Of a stretch of DNA of 64,000 nt, positions 17,878-26,699 are shown one piece after another (the stretch's first letter is position 1; each line of letters opens with the position of its first letter). Below the pieces are notes generated by a model that was not told the DNA's origin, did no database searches, and saw nothing but the letters and a program-made list of their open reading frames with translations. The DNA is from DASQHL01 sp963843685. Lineage in GTDB: Bacteria; Chloroflexota; Dehalococcoidia; DSTF01; JACRBR01. The translations under genes and the position numbers were made by a program. The DNA lies in the NCBI GenBank assembly GCA_963843685.1, contig CAWJLO010000012.1:1-64000 (forward strand), given 5' to 3'.

Positions 17878-19644
17878 ATGCCCCAGCGGCTGCCGTTCGA
17901 CGTCCCGGATCAGATCGACGATCACCGCAGCGGTGGCGCCGCTCAGTGCCCGATCCACAACTTGCTCGCGCCCGAGCTGCGCGACGAGGCGGAACGCGCG
18001 CCGCATCTTATGGCGTATCTGCATAAGGTGCCGTTCGCAGAATTCGGCGTCCCGGAGTTCTATCCAGAGGTCAACCGGAAGATGGGCGATCTGAAGGACC
18101 CGAACTTGATCTATCCGGTTGGCGCGAACAGCTTCATTCACATCTTCCCGGACTCCGCGGAGGCGCGCAGCTTCTACATCGCAATCGAGCCGGGCACGGA
18201 CACCATTACGGATCTTATCGAGCAGATCGAGTTCCGCCTCCTCGACTTCGTGGAGATTCTCGCCGAGGCGACGAGCGCTGAGGAGAAGACCGAGGTTCTG
18301 CTGAAGGCGATTGACGACTCGTGCGAGATCACGGACCGGACGGCGCAGCCTGTCGCCGCGGCAGCGACGAAGAAGGGTGAGGGTGGCTTCATCAAGCTGC
18401 CATTCGGGGGCTCGAAGTCCGGCGGCAAGGGCGGCAGGCTCAAGGTCACGGAGGCGGAATTCCAGAGCCTGAAATACATGGTGATCCGCGACAAGATCGG
18501 CATGGGTCCGCTCGAGCCTCTGGTGAGCGACTCCTGGATCGAAGACATTAGCTGCAGCGGAATTGGTCCGGTCTATATCGAGCACAAGGTGTTCGGCGCG
18601 CTCAAGAGCAGCATCAACTTCGACACGCACGAGGAGCTGGACGACTTCGTGCTGAAGCTCGCCGAGAAGATGAAGAAACCGGTGACGTTCCGGAACCCGA
18701 TCGTCGACGCAACGTTGCCTGACGGCTCGCGTATCAACATCGTGTACGGCGGCGACGTCTCCAAGAACGGATCGAACTTTACGATCAGAAAATTCATGGG
18801 GATCCCGCTGAGCATCGTGGACATCTGCAACTCGGGGGCGCTGACCTGGCAGATGGCGGGGTATATGTCGCTGATCGTAGAAGAGGGGATGAACTTCTTC
18901 GTCTCAGGTGAGACCGCCTCGGGGAAGACGACGTTAATGAACGCGCTCATGACGTTCATCCGCCCAGACGCGAAAATCGTCAGCATCGAGGACACACCGG
19001 AAGTCCAGGTACCACACCCCAACTGGACGCGCGAGGTCGTCCGCGGCTCGATGAGCCAAGGGGGAGGTAGCGTCGACATGTTCAGCCTGCTCAAGGCAGC
19101 GCTGCGGCAGCGGCCCAACGAGATCATCATCGGTGAGATCCGCGGCGAGGAGGGGAACATCGCCTTCCAAGCGATGATGACCGGTCACGCCGTCTGCGCG
19201 ACGTTCCACGCCGCCACCGTCGAGAAGCTGATTCAGCGTGTAACCGGAGCGCCGATCAGCGTGCCACGCACCTACGTGGAGAACCTGAACGTCGTGGTTA
19301 TCTGTAGTGCGGTCCGCTTGCCCACCGGCAAGATAGGGCGCCGCATCCTCAGTATCTCGGAGATCATCGGATACGATCCAACCACCGGCTCGTTCTCGTT
19401 CGTGGAAGTGTTTCGATGGGACCCGGTGCGCGACGAGTTCGAGTTCGTGGGCCTCAACAACAGCTACCTGATGGAGCAGCGCATAGCGCCATCGCGTGGG
19501 CTCTCCGAGAAGAAGCGCCGGTTGATCTATAAGGAGATCGATCGCCGGGGAGCCCTGCTCCAGAAGCTGGCCGAGTCGGGCGTGACCAACTTCTACGAAC
19601 TCTTCAAGCTACTTTCAAAGGCCCAGAAGCAGGGTTTGTTCTAG
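17878..19644 (+). CDS. arlI: ArlI/FlaI-like secretion-type motor ATPase
   Basis: 588 aa. N-terminal domain (PHLMAYLHKVPFAEFGVPEFY, PNLIYPVG) and a C-terminal RecA core. Walker A GETASGKTT (344-352), Asp box VSIEDTPEVQVPHPNW (368-383), Walker B IIIGEIRGEEG (416-426) and His box TGHAVCATFHA (435-445) are intact. The SIEDT...PHxNW signature is that of archaeal ArlI and archaeal pilus ATPases, clearly unlike the CpaF at 28.9 kb, whose Asp box continues into LQQSH and ARPPN. A Gly/Lys-rich linker (residues 165-188) is unusual. It is co-transcribed with arlH. It could power an archaellum or an archaeal-type pilus. Confidence 0.88.
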   Translation: MPQRLPFDVPDQIDDHRSGGAAQCPIHNLLAPELRDEAERAPHLMAYLHKVPFAEFGVPEFYPEVNRKMGDLKDPNLIYPVGANSFIHIFPDSAEARSFYIAIEPGTDTITDLIEQIEFRLLDFVEILAEATSAEEKTEVLLKAIDDSCEITDRTAQPVAAAATKKGEGGFIKLPFGGSKSGGKGGRLKVTEAEFQSLKYMVIRDKIGMGPLEPLVSDSWIEDISCSGIGPVYIEHKVFGALKSSINFDTHEELDDFVLKLAEKMKKPVTFRNPIVDATLPDGSRINIVYGGDVSKNGSNFTIRKFMGIPLSIVDICNSGALTWQMAGYMSLIVEEGMNFFVSGETASGKTTLMNALMTFIRPDAKIVSIEDTPEVQVPHPNWTREVVRGSMSQGGGSVDMFSLLKAALRQRPNEIIIGEIRGEEGNIAFQAMMTGHAVCATFHAATVEKLIQRVTGAPISVPRTYVENLNVVVICSAVRLPTGKIGRRILSISEIIGYDPTTGSFSFVEVFRWDPVRDEFEFVGLNNSYLMEQRIAPSRGLSEKKRRLIYKEIDRRGALLQKLAESGVTNFYELFKLLSKAQKQGLF

Positions 19645-19706
19645 GTAGCGACGGCGGCTGGGCCGCTGGATCGCCGCGTCTCCTTTTCAATCCTCCTCAT
19701 CTCTAT

Positions 19707-19723
19707 CCCCTAAGGGTTTCCCC
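19707..19723. promoter_or_regulatory. CCCTAAGGGT motif between arlI and acidic gene
   Basis: CCCCTAAGGGTTTCCCC, 69-85 bases upstream of the acidic protein's start. It contains the same ten-base CCCTAAGGGT found upstream of the response regulator (8478-8487). Confidence 0.45.
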
Positions 19724-19791
19724 GAGGCCGGCCGATACTTCTGTGACGAACCGCGATCCCAGTTGTGTTGCGGACGAGCAGGAGTTGTTCG

Positions 19792-20142
19792 ATGGCGTTC
19801 GGGAAAAAGGGTACTGACCAGGCGAGCCCGGCAGCCGTCACGCCGCCGGAGGCGCAGGATGCCGAGGAGGAACTGTCCGGTGCCATGTTCGCCGACGAGG
19901 CATCCGAGGAGGGAGCCGACGCGGTCACGGCTGGCCCAGCGGCCGAGACGGCTGACGCTCCGGCCGACCCACTGAGCAACGATCTCCTCAACATGTTCCA
20001 GACGACGCAGGTTGAGCAGGACGATCTGTCCGTCGTCCTGGATCTGGCAGGCGACGTCGATCTCGATGACTTGCTCGAGGATCTCCACACGGTCGCCGCA
20101 GCACTGGGCTGCAACGTCGGCGAAGAGGCCTACGCCGCCTGA
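19792..20142 (+). CDS. Acidic hypothetical protein downstream of arlHI
   Basis: 116 aa, strongly acidic and alanine-rich after a short basic start (MAFGKKG). The first half is low-complexity (EEELSGAMFADEASEEGAD), the second half is more ordered, ending DLSVVLDLAGDVDLDDLLEDL then HTVAAALGCNV. An AGGAG site lies eight bases before the ATG. It is 148 bases after arlI with its own upstream motif, so it may be separately transcribed. Position suggests a link to the ArlH/ArlI pair, perhaps as a regulatory or switch-like partner; no homology to ArlC/D/E can be claimed. Confidence 0.7.
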   Translation: MAFGKKGTDQASPAAVTPPEAQDAEEELSGAMFADEASEEGADAVTAGPAAETADAPADPLSNDLLNMFQTTQVEQDDLSVVLDLAGDVDLDDLLEDLHTVAAALGCNVGEEAYAA

Positions 20143-20179
20143 GTAGCTGCCAGCTGGCCAAGCTTCCATTGTGCTAGAC

Positions 20180-20198
20180 GTTTAGTCTTCCGCTAAAC
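20180..20198. promoter_or_regulatory. GTTTAG-N7-CTAAAC inverted repeat upstream of DUF35/thiolase operon
   Basis: Arms at 20180-20185 and 20193-20198 lie 28 bases before the DUF35 start. The geometry suits a dimeric repressor operator, for example of TetR type; no regulator gene is adjacent. Confidence 0.4.
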
Positions 20199-20225
20199 AA
20201 TCGGCGTTGGCATACTTCCGCCGCG

Positions 20226-20642
20226 ATGCCAAAGCGGCCACTTCCTCAAGCGACGCCGGAAACCGCCGAGTACTGGGCCGGAGCGAAACGCGGTGAGCTG
20301 CGCATCCAACGCTGCAAGCGTTGCCAGAAGGCTTACTTCTTCCCCCGGCCGTTTTGCCCGATATGCTCGTCGCGGGACGTGGAGTGGTTCACCGCCAGCG
20401 GGCGGGGGCGCTTGTACTCATACGTCATCGTCTACCGCGGCGCGCCCGGATTCCAGGACGCGGCACCTTACGTAATCGCTGTGGTCGAGCTGGAGGAGGG
20501 CCCGCGCATGATGACGAACATCATCGGCGTGGAGCCCATCCCGGCGCACCTGCCACTCGACCTCCCAGTCGAGGTGACGTGGGAGAAGGAGAGCGACGAG
20601 ATCACGCTGCCCCTCTTCCGCCCGGCGGGAGGTGCGCCCTGA
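20226..20642 (+). CDS. DUF35 zinc-ribbon/OB-fold protein (thiolase partner)
   Basis: 138 aa. A rubredoxin-like zinc ribbon C-x2-C ... C-x2-C (RCKRCQKAYFFPRPFCPICSS, residues ~36-55) precedes an OB-fold (GRGRLYSYVIVYRGAPGF...YVIAVVELEEGPRMM). In this family the protein binds CoA or acyl-CoA and forms a complex with the thiolase-like protein encoded beside it. It is immediately followed by the thiolase (start nine bases after the stop). The pair is a standard acyl-CoA C-C bond forming or cleaving unit; substrate unknown. Confidence 0.92.
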   Translation: MPKRPLPQATPETAEYWAGAKRGELRIQRCKRCQKAYFFPRPFCPICSSRDVEWFTASGRGRLYSYVIVYRGAPGFQDAAPYVIAVVELEEGPRMMTNIIGVEPIPAHLPLDLPVEVTWEKESDEITLPLFRPAGGAP

Positions 20643-20650
20643 GCCTCCGT

Positions 20651-21787
20651 ATGAAGGCGGCCATTGTCGGAGCTGCCGAGACTGACGTCGTCGGCGTCCA
20701 GCCGGACAAGTCGGCGCTGCAACTGCACGCGGAGGCGGCATTTAACGCACTCGCCGACGCCGGACTGACCAAAGATGACGTCGATGCGGTTCTGTGCGCC
20801 GGCCAGTCGCCCGTAGCCGTGGCCGAATACCTTGGGATCGTGCCGACGTACATCGACGGAACCGGGGTCGGCGGATGTTCGTTCATGATTCACGTCCGGC
20901 ACGCGGCGGCGGCGATCGCGGCCGGCCTGTGTAAGACGGCCCTGATCACGCACGGCGAGAGCGGGCGCTCGCGCGTTGGCATGGGCGGCTGGGGGCGATC
21001 CCCGCAGATGCTGAGCGCGCAGTTCGAAGAGCCGTTCGGCGTCGCCGGCCCGCCGACGCGGTTCACGATCCCGATCCTGCGGCATATGCACGAGTACGGC
21101 ACCACGCACGAACAGCTGGCCTCTGTGGCCGTTGCGACGAGGAAATGGGCAGAGAAGAACCCGCGCGCGATGATGCGCGATCCGATCACGATCGACGACG
21201 TGCTCAATTCGAGGATGATCGCGTACCCCGTCCATCTGTTGGAGTGCTGCCTGGTGACGGATGGGGGCGGGGCGCTCGTCGTTGTGTCCGAGGAGCGCGC
21301 CAAGGACTTCCCGAAGAAGCCGGTGTACGTGCTGGGCACCGGGGAGTCGTCGGAGCATTCGATGATCAGTCAGATGCACGACTTCACGGAGTCGCGCGCG
21401 TTCAAGGTGTCGGGGGAGCTGGCATTCGCCGAGGCGGGCATCACACGCGGTGACATCGACCACGCGATGTTCTACGACGCATTTGCGCACACGCCGATGT
21501 TCGCGCTCGAGGCGCTGGGGTTCGTCGGCAAGGGCGAAAGCGGGCCCTTCTTCGAGGCGATGCACACGGCGCCAGGCGGCGATTTCCCACTGAACACGAA
21601 CGGCGGCGGCCTCAGCTATACGCACACCGGCATGTATGGCATGTTCGCCATCCAGGAGTCCGTTCGGCAACTCCGCGGGGAAGCGGCCGCACAGGTGGCC
21701 AACGTGCGCACGAGCATCGCCCACGGGGTGGGCGGCATGTTCCACGCCGCGGGCACGCTGATCCTGACCAACGACGAGCGAGCTTGA
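20651..21787 (+). CDS. Thiolase-family protein (SCP-x / acetyl-CoA acetyltransferase-like)
   Basis: 378 aa from ATG 20651 (MKAAIVGAAETDVVGVQPDKS). Thiolase fold with CAGQSPVAVAEYLG, GGCSFMIHVRHAAAAIAAG in the position of the nucleophile loop, and C-terminal LNTNGGGLSYTHTG and NVRTSIAHGVGG loops. The classical active-site Cys at the first loop appears as GVGGCSF, so a Cys is present but context differs from degradative thiolases, as in DUF35-linked members. It is paired with the upstream DUF35 gene. It probably carries out a CoA-ester aldol/retro-Claisen step; no further evidence on substrate. Confidence 0.9.
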   Translation: MKAAIVGAAETDVVGVQPDKSALQLHAEAAFNALADAGLTKDDVDAVLCAGQSPVAVAEYLGIVPTYIDGTGVGGCSFMIHVRHAAAAIAAGLCKTALITHGESGRSRVGMGGWGRSPQMLSAQFEEPFGVAGPPTRFTIPILRHMHEYGTTHEQLASVAVATRKWAEKNPRAMMRDPITIDDVLNSRMIAYPVHLLECCLVTDGGGALVVVSEERAKDFPKKPVYVLGTGESSEHSMISQMHDFTESRAFKVSGELAFAEAGITRGDIDHAMFYDAFAHTPMFALEALGFVGKGESGPFFEAMHTAPGGDFPLNTNGGGLSYTHTGMYGMFAIQESVRQLRGEAAAQVANVRTSIAHGVGGMFHAAGTLILTNDERA

Positions 21788-21837
21788 CCGACGCTCTGTA
21801 ACGGCGGGCCTCCAACCGATACCCTAGACCCAATCAA

Positions 21838-23353
21838 ATGATGCGGCTCACTTCCCGGTGCCTGTTGTCGCTGGTGGCCATGACCCTCGTCGTGTCCGCG
21901 GTGGTACCGGTGCGAGCGCAAGACGCGCCGACTCTCACGATCGGCCAGCTTGACGCGTCGGCGTACCCGAAGATTCGCGCGTTCGCCACAGTGCTCGACC
22001 AAAACGGCGTGCCCGTGACCGGGCTGACGGCTAGCGACTTCCAGGCGTTCGACGGCGACACCGAGCTGAACATTTCGCAAGCGCAGGGCGTGCAGGACGC
22101 GAGCCTTCCTTTGGGCGTCGTCGTCGCCATGGACGTCTCTGGGAGCATGGCGGGCGACCCACTGAGCGAAGCCAAGCAGGCTGCCGCGGCGTTCGTGCGG
22201 CAGCTAGGGGCGAGCGACCAGGCGACGTTGATCGTATTCAACGACTCGGTCTCGACGGCGATCCCCTTCACGAACGACCCTGTGATTCTCACCAACGGCT
22301 TCGCGAACTTGCAGGCCGGCGGCGGTACGGCGCTGTACGAGGCGGTGCAGGCCAGCGCATTCGCGGCGCACACAACGACGTTGCCACGGCGGGCCGTGGT
22401 GCTGCTGACCGACGGCCAAAACGAGACGCAGCAGTCGGCGATAACGGGCGACGAGGCGCTCACCGCCGCTAAAGCCGCGGGCGTGCCGATGTTCACCGTC
22501 GGATTCGGGGACCAGCCGGACACGCAGTATCTGCAGTCGCTGTCGGGCGCCACGGGGGGCGCGTACATGCCTGCGACGGCCGCCAACGTTGGCGCAGTGT
22601 ACGACCAGATCGCGGCGCTGTTGCGGAACCAGTACGTGATCGACGTAGAGGCGCAGGCACCGGCCGACGGGAGCTCGGCGCAACTGCGGTTGGTCGCGAA
22701 CGTGGGCGACACCGAGGTGCAGACGAATGTGGCGTACGAGCGCGGCGCCGCGCCACCGACGGCCACGCCGGTACCCTCGCCGACGCCGTTCCCGACGCCG
22801 GTCCCAATCTCCCCGAATTCGGGCGGCGGGGGCACCTCTACCCCGCTCATCGTGTTCGGCGTGATCGTGGCTGTGCTGCTGGTGGGCGGCGGTGGGTTCG
22901 CTGGCTCCCGATGGCTGGCGCAGCGACGGGTGCTGCGGCACCAGACGGCGGTGATCGCGGCGAACCCGATGCAGGCGGCGGCGCAGCCGCTGCCGAGGCA
23001 AGAAGGGGCGCTCTCCGAACGTGGCGCGGTCGTGGAAGAGGGATCCGGCCGGTTGGTGGAGCGAAGGCCGGAGGGGGACCGCGTCCACCAGCTAGGCGCG
23101 GGGCCGGTGGTCATCGGGTCGTCACGGCAGGTGTGCACGATCATCTTGCCGAGCCAGCATGGATGTGGCGCCGGAGCACGCCCGCATCTGGCTGCGCGAC
23201 GGGGGGTATCTGCTGCACCACGCGGGCGGGTTCCGGCGGCGGACGCTGGTGAACGGGCGGGAGTCCGAGTGGGTGCGGCTGGAGCACGGCGACGAGCTGC
23301 AGATCGGGCAGCACCGGTTCGTGTTCGAGGACCCGGAGGCGGAGGGGGTTTGA
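21838..23353 (+). CDS. Signal-VWA-TM-FHA protein (one frameshift)
   Basis: Signal peptide (to ~residue 27), N-terminal beta domain, von Willebrand A domain with MIDAS DVSGS (99-103) and LLTDGQNET, a Pro/Thr stalk (PPTATPVPSPTPFPTPVP), one membrane span (LIVFGVIVAVLLVGGGGFAG) and a cytoplasmic FHA domain. The frame breaks at ~23157: ...TIILPSQH continues as DVAPEHARIWLRDGG in the next frame and ends RFVFEDPEAEGV at 23353. Removing one G from CATGGATG restores it. The outside adhesive or sensing domain is thus linked to a phosphothreonine-reading inside domain. It lies upstream of the Tad locus. Confidence 0.85.
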
Positions 23354-23479
23354 TTGTTTCCGGGGCGTAAGGCGCTGAGGTTTGGGTCCGTTTCCCAAGT
23401 TGCGTTATGTCCGGTAGGCGGCCCGGAGTGGCCGCTCTCGCGCGACGCGGGCATCGGGCGACGGGCGGGCGGAAGGTCC

Positions 23480-23539
23480 TGGAACATGAGGCGATGGTAC
23501 GACGGGCCGGGGGCGATCTCCGAGCGCTTCATGTCGCTC
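23480..23539 (+). repeat. Dispersed repeat, copy C
   Basis: Contains TGGAACATGAGGCGATGGTA, then CGGGCCGGGGGCGATCTC and AGCGCTTCATGTCGC. It matches copies A/B (5361-5496, opposite strand) and D (41061-41119). Confidence 0.8.
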
Positions 23540-23639
23540 CCGGAAGAGGGCGACGAAGTTCTGTTAAGAGTAATGTGCAGATTCGGTCGAGCCGAAGCTG
23601 CGTTGATTGACGCGGGGAATTTATTGTCAACGGAAGTGC

Positions 23640-23668
23640 TTGACAGCCTTATGGGGCGGTGATAGCTT
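23640..23668 (+). promoter_or_regulatory. Candidate promoter of the Tad locus
   Basis: TTGACA at 23640-23645, 17-base spacer, TAGCTT at 23663-23668 preceded by TGA. The -35 is perfect, the -10 weak. Confidence 0.35.
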
Positions 23669-23850
23669 CCGATCACGTCGCTCCTCGCCAGCCAGGGCGA
23701 GTCCGGAGGTGGCACCGGACGGCCCGAGCTAGACGCTAGATCACAAGAGCATTCGAGTATCCGCGCGGTGGAGGGACCGCGGGGGTTGGCTGGCGTTGTC
23801 GCTACGAGGCTCGCGACCGGTGCGCCAGCTACAAACAACCGCCTCCCGAG

Positions 23851-23872
23851 CCGACCGCAACAGCGCGGTCGG
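23851..23872. other. Perfect 8-bp hairpin in flp leader
   Basis: CCGACCGC (23851-23858) and GCGGTCGG (23865-23872) around AACAGC. It is followed by TCTTGCGTTG, not a clean T-run. It could be an attenuator or RNA-stability element in the leader. Confidence 0.4.
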
Positions 23873-24127
23873 TCTTGCGTTGTATGGAGAGGACGAGCGG
23901 GAAGCCGAAGCGAGCGACACGGCAGCGGCAGACTGCCGGCAGCGCAGCGTACGAGACGCGCGCCAGGGGAGCACCCGCGGACATCAAAGGGCGGGAGAGA
24001 GCTTCCCAGCGGTCGCCGGAACAGGAGGTGGCACGGGACCTTCGTTCGCAACACGGATACAGGAACTCCCCCGTGCGTGGCGGGGTGAACAAGAACACGT
24101 CAGGCAATTGAGGAGGGTTTAGAGACA

Positions 24128-24386
24128 GTGAACAACATCGTTCTTTCGACGTACACGTGGGCGCTGACCCTGCGAGACAGGGCGCCGAACGCGGTCCGCA
24201 GCGGGGTGGCAGGCGATCAGGGCCGAGGACGGACAGGACATCATGGAGTACGCGGTCCTCGTCGGCGGGATCGCCGTCGTGGCGGGTCTGGCGATCCTCG
24301 CGTTCATCGGCACCGACATGTTCACGAACTTTGCGACCGTGATCCAGGGGTGCATCCAGTTCGATGCGAGCACTTGCCAGCCGTAA
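24128..24386 (+). CDS. flp: Flp-type pilin (frameshift in the leader)
   Basis: The mature part is clear in one frame: RAEDG, then QDIMEYAVLVGGIAVVAGLA and ILAFIGTDMF, ending FDASTCQP at 24386. The G/QDIMEY junction with Glu at +5 is the Flp processing site for the TadV/CpaA prepilin peptidase. The start is in another frame: GTG 24128 (MNNIVLSTYTWALTLRDR) after a GAGGAGGG site, with a one-base jump somewhere between 24168 and 24225. The pilin frame has a stop at 24165 and no start codon, so as written no pilin would be made. Two Cys near the C-terminus may form a disulfide. It is the first gene of the Tad locus. Confidence 0.75.
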
Positions 24387-24452
24387 GGGGCGCAACTCAG
24401 GGCGGGGTGCGGGGGTCGGCCGCACCCCGCCATCGGTCTATCCAAGGCAACC

Positions 24453-25320
24453 ATGAACCTCCGAGGCATCCTCCGACAGCGCGGCCAAGGACTGGTGGAG
24501 TTCGCGGTGATCTTTCCGCTCTTCGCGCTTCTGATCTTCGCGGTTGATCGACGGCGGGTTGCTGATGGGGCGCTACAACCAGACGAACCACGCGGCGACG
24601 GTGGGCGCGCGCCTGGCGCGGTGCAGCAGCGCGAGCGCGCATTGCGGCCGACGCGGTCGCCACGCAGTTGTGGCGGACGCCGCCGACCACGCGGCCGGCG
24701 CCGCCGCCGACTACGTGCACAGCTGCCCAACTTCGAGCGACGCCGGACCGGACGCCGCCGTGTGCGTGCAGTGGCTCGCGGGTCCGAACGGCGAGGCGCC
24801 GGGCGAGATCGGCTCTCGATCCGAGTGGCGGTGAAGTACAAGTACAACCTGATCACGCCGTTGGTGAACCAGATCAGCGGACTGGAACATCAAGGCGTGC
24901 ATGGTGGAGCGGCAGGAGCAGCCGATCAAGAACCTCTCGGCAGCGCTGATCGGCAGCGGCGACAGTTGCGCCGGCGCGGGCGACACAGCCGGGGACGCCG
25001 ACCATCCCGGTACCGACGAACACACCGATCCCGACGAACACGCCGGTGCCGACGAACACGCCGGCATCCGCCGCCGACGAACACGCCGAAGCCGCCGACG
25101 GCGACGAACACGCCGAACGCCGACGCAACACGCCCACCAAGACGGCCGCGCCGACGCGGACGGCCAACGCCGAACGCGACCGCGACAGAACGGGCACGGC
25201 GAACCGCGACAGCGGAGGCGCATAGAACCGCAGACCTCGGTGGCGGCAACAGCGACAGCGGAGCGCCCGTGCCTAGCCGATGTTGCATCATCTTCGCCCT
25301 GGTGGCCGGGGTGCCCATAG
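24453..25320 (+). CDS. TadE-like pseudopilin with Thr/Pro tail (several frameshifts)
   Basis: Begins MNLRGILRQRGQGLVEFAVI and FPLFALLIF, the TadE prepilin-like start with GQGLVEFA and one membrane helix. The frame then shifts: MIDGGLLMGRYNQTNHAAT follows in another frame from 24544, later VKYKYNLITPLVNQISG, then WNIKACMVERQEQPIKN, and finally a Thr/Pro/Asn repeat (PTNTPIPTNTPVPTNTP). At least four frame changes are needed. The last frame stops at 25320, directly before the next start. TadE proteins are minor pilins of the Tad machine. Broken as written. Confidence 0.7.
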
Positions 25321-26687
25321 GTGAGCACTGTACGTCGACCACCTGGGCAGGCAAGACGAGGCGAGCGGGGGCAGGTGCTGGTGCTGTTCGTGGCGATCTT
25401 CACCGTGATCCTGGCGATGGGGGCGTTCGCGCTGGACCAGGGGCTGGCGTACGGGAAGCACGGGCTGTCGCAGAGCAACGCGGACACGGCGAGCCGGGCG
25501 GGCGCGTACGGATGCGTGGTCTCGTTGTCGGAGGGCGACCCGTTTCCAACGCCTGCGGCTCGGACGCAGAGGACGCGGCGACCGAGAACGCGAGCGCGAA
25601 CGACGTGGCCGCGGCCGATGTGACGCCGGACGGAGACAACGAGTGTCCCGGCGAAGGCAGCAACGACTTCCCGTCGATGACGGTAGAGGTGGACAAGACG
25701 TCGCCGAGCCTGTTCTCGAAGTTCTTGGCCTCGGCGACTTCACGGCGAAGTCGCAGGCCGTCACATGCCTGGGCGCAGTGCAGGAGGTGCGGGATGGCGG
25801 CGACTACGAGATGCTGCCGGCGTGGATGACGTCTGGCGACGCACAAGCGGGGGAGCCACGACCCGAACAAGCAGAACTGCGGCGACCCATCCGGCAGCGG
25901 ATACCACGTTGCCGGAGAGGTGTGCACTATCTTCGCGACAGGCTCGACCGGGCATGACCTGGACTCAGCTGGGCTGTTCACGCAGGGATCAGGCAACACG
26001 ACGTGTGGCGCGACGAACGACTCCGGGGTGCTGACGGCGATCAGCAGCGGACTGACGCCATTCACTGCTCAGGTGGGGCAGCGACTACGCAACGAGGGCG
26101 TCGAGCGACAACAGCGTCCTGGACGCGTTCCAGAACCGGCTGCACCGCGCAGCCGACGCGTGCAGCGGCAGCTCACAGTCCGGAGCGCGTTCAACGACAC
26201 GGCGCAGCCGGTAGGGGATACCGGGAACGGCGGACCGGACTTCGTCTTCAGCAACAGCGCGAACGGGAGCGCGGACGAGGACTGGACGGTCTACCAGCAA
26301 CAGGATGCCAGTCGCCGCGTTTGGTGCTGATACCGCTGGTGGACTCACGGGCAGCAGGCACAAGCGGATCGTCGGGTTCACGGCGGTGTACATCCTGGGG
26401 TGTTACCCGGACTCGGACAAGACCGGTCGACCGAAGCGCGACGACGACGATGAACGACTGCGAACAGCAACGACCGCGGATCCAACGATGATGGGCCGTG
26501 CCAGCACTACGACAACCACCACCCTCCTCACGACTGCACCGACGACACTCGACACGGAGGTCCGCGTGGGCGTGGTGCGGATGTACATGGCGGGAGACTC
26601 CGTCCAGGCGATCGGGCCGTTCACCCGCGAACGACGAAACGGCTGGACGGCGACATCGGCGCGATGGCGATGCAGACGGTGAAGTAG
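25321..26687 (+). CDS. TadG-like pilus assembly protein (many frameshifts)
   Basis: Starts GTG 25321 with RGERGQVLVLFVAIFTVILA, then MGAFALDQGLAYGKHGL and NADTASRAGAYGC, the TadG membrane-anchored start. Protein-like pieces then continue in changing frames: DAATENASANDVAAADVTPD, FPSMTVEVDKTSPSLFSKFL, FTAKSQAVTCLGAVQEV, TIFATGSTGHDLDSAGLF, ACSGSSQSG, VGFTAVYILGCYPD, VRVGVVRMYMAGDSVQAIGPF, ending RLDGDIGAMAMQTVK at 26687. At least six frame changes. No domain beyond the N-terminal helix is recognised; TadG is usually a secreted, membrane-anchored pilus component. As written it would be truncated at about residue 100. Confidence 0.68.
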
Positions 26688-26699
26688 GGGAAGAGAGCT

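Larger units (their letters stand above)
23354..24127. other. Long leader region upstream of the Tad/Flp locus
   Basis: 774 bp without a supported gene. It contains repeat copy C (23480-23539), a promoter-like TTGACA/TAGCTT pair (23640-23668), an 8-bp perfect hairpin (23851-23872) and purine-rich sequence up to a GAGGAGGG site at about 24110. If the promoter is real, flp has a leader of about 450 nt. I looked for riboswitch-like cores (GGUGGCACC near 23708 and others) and could not support any class. Confidence 0.55.

Noticed and set aside
23700..23780. T-box or other riboswitch in the flp leader (GGTGGCACCGG string).
   Set aside because: Only a short similarity to the T-box antiterminator; no specifier stem, no terminator, and the downstream gene is a pilin, not an aminoacylation or amino-acid gene.
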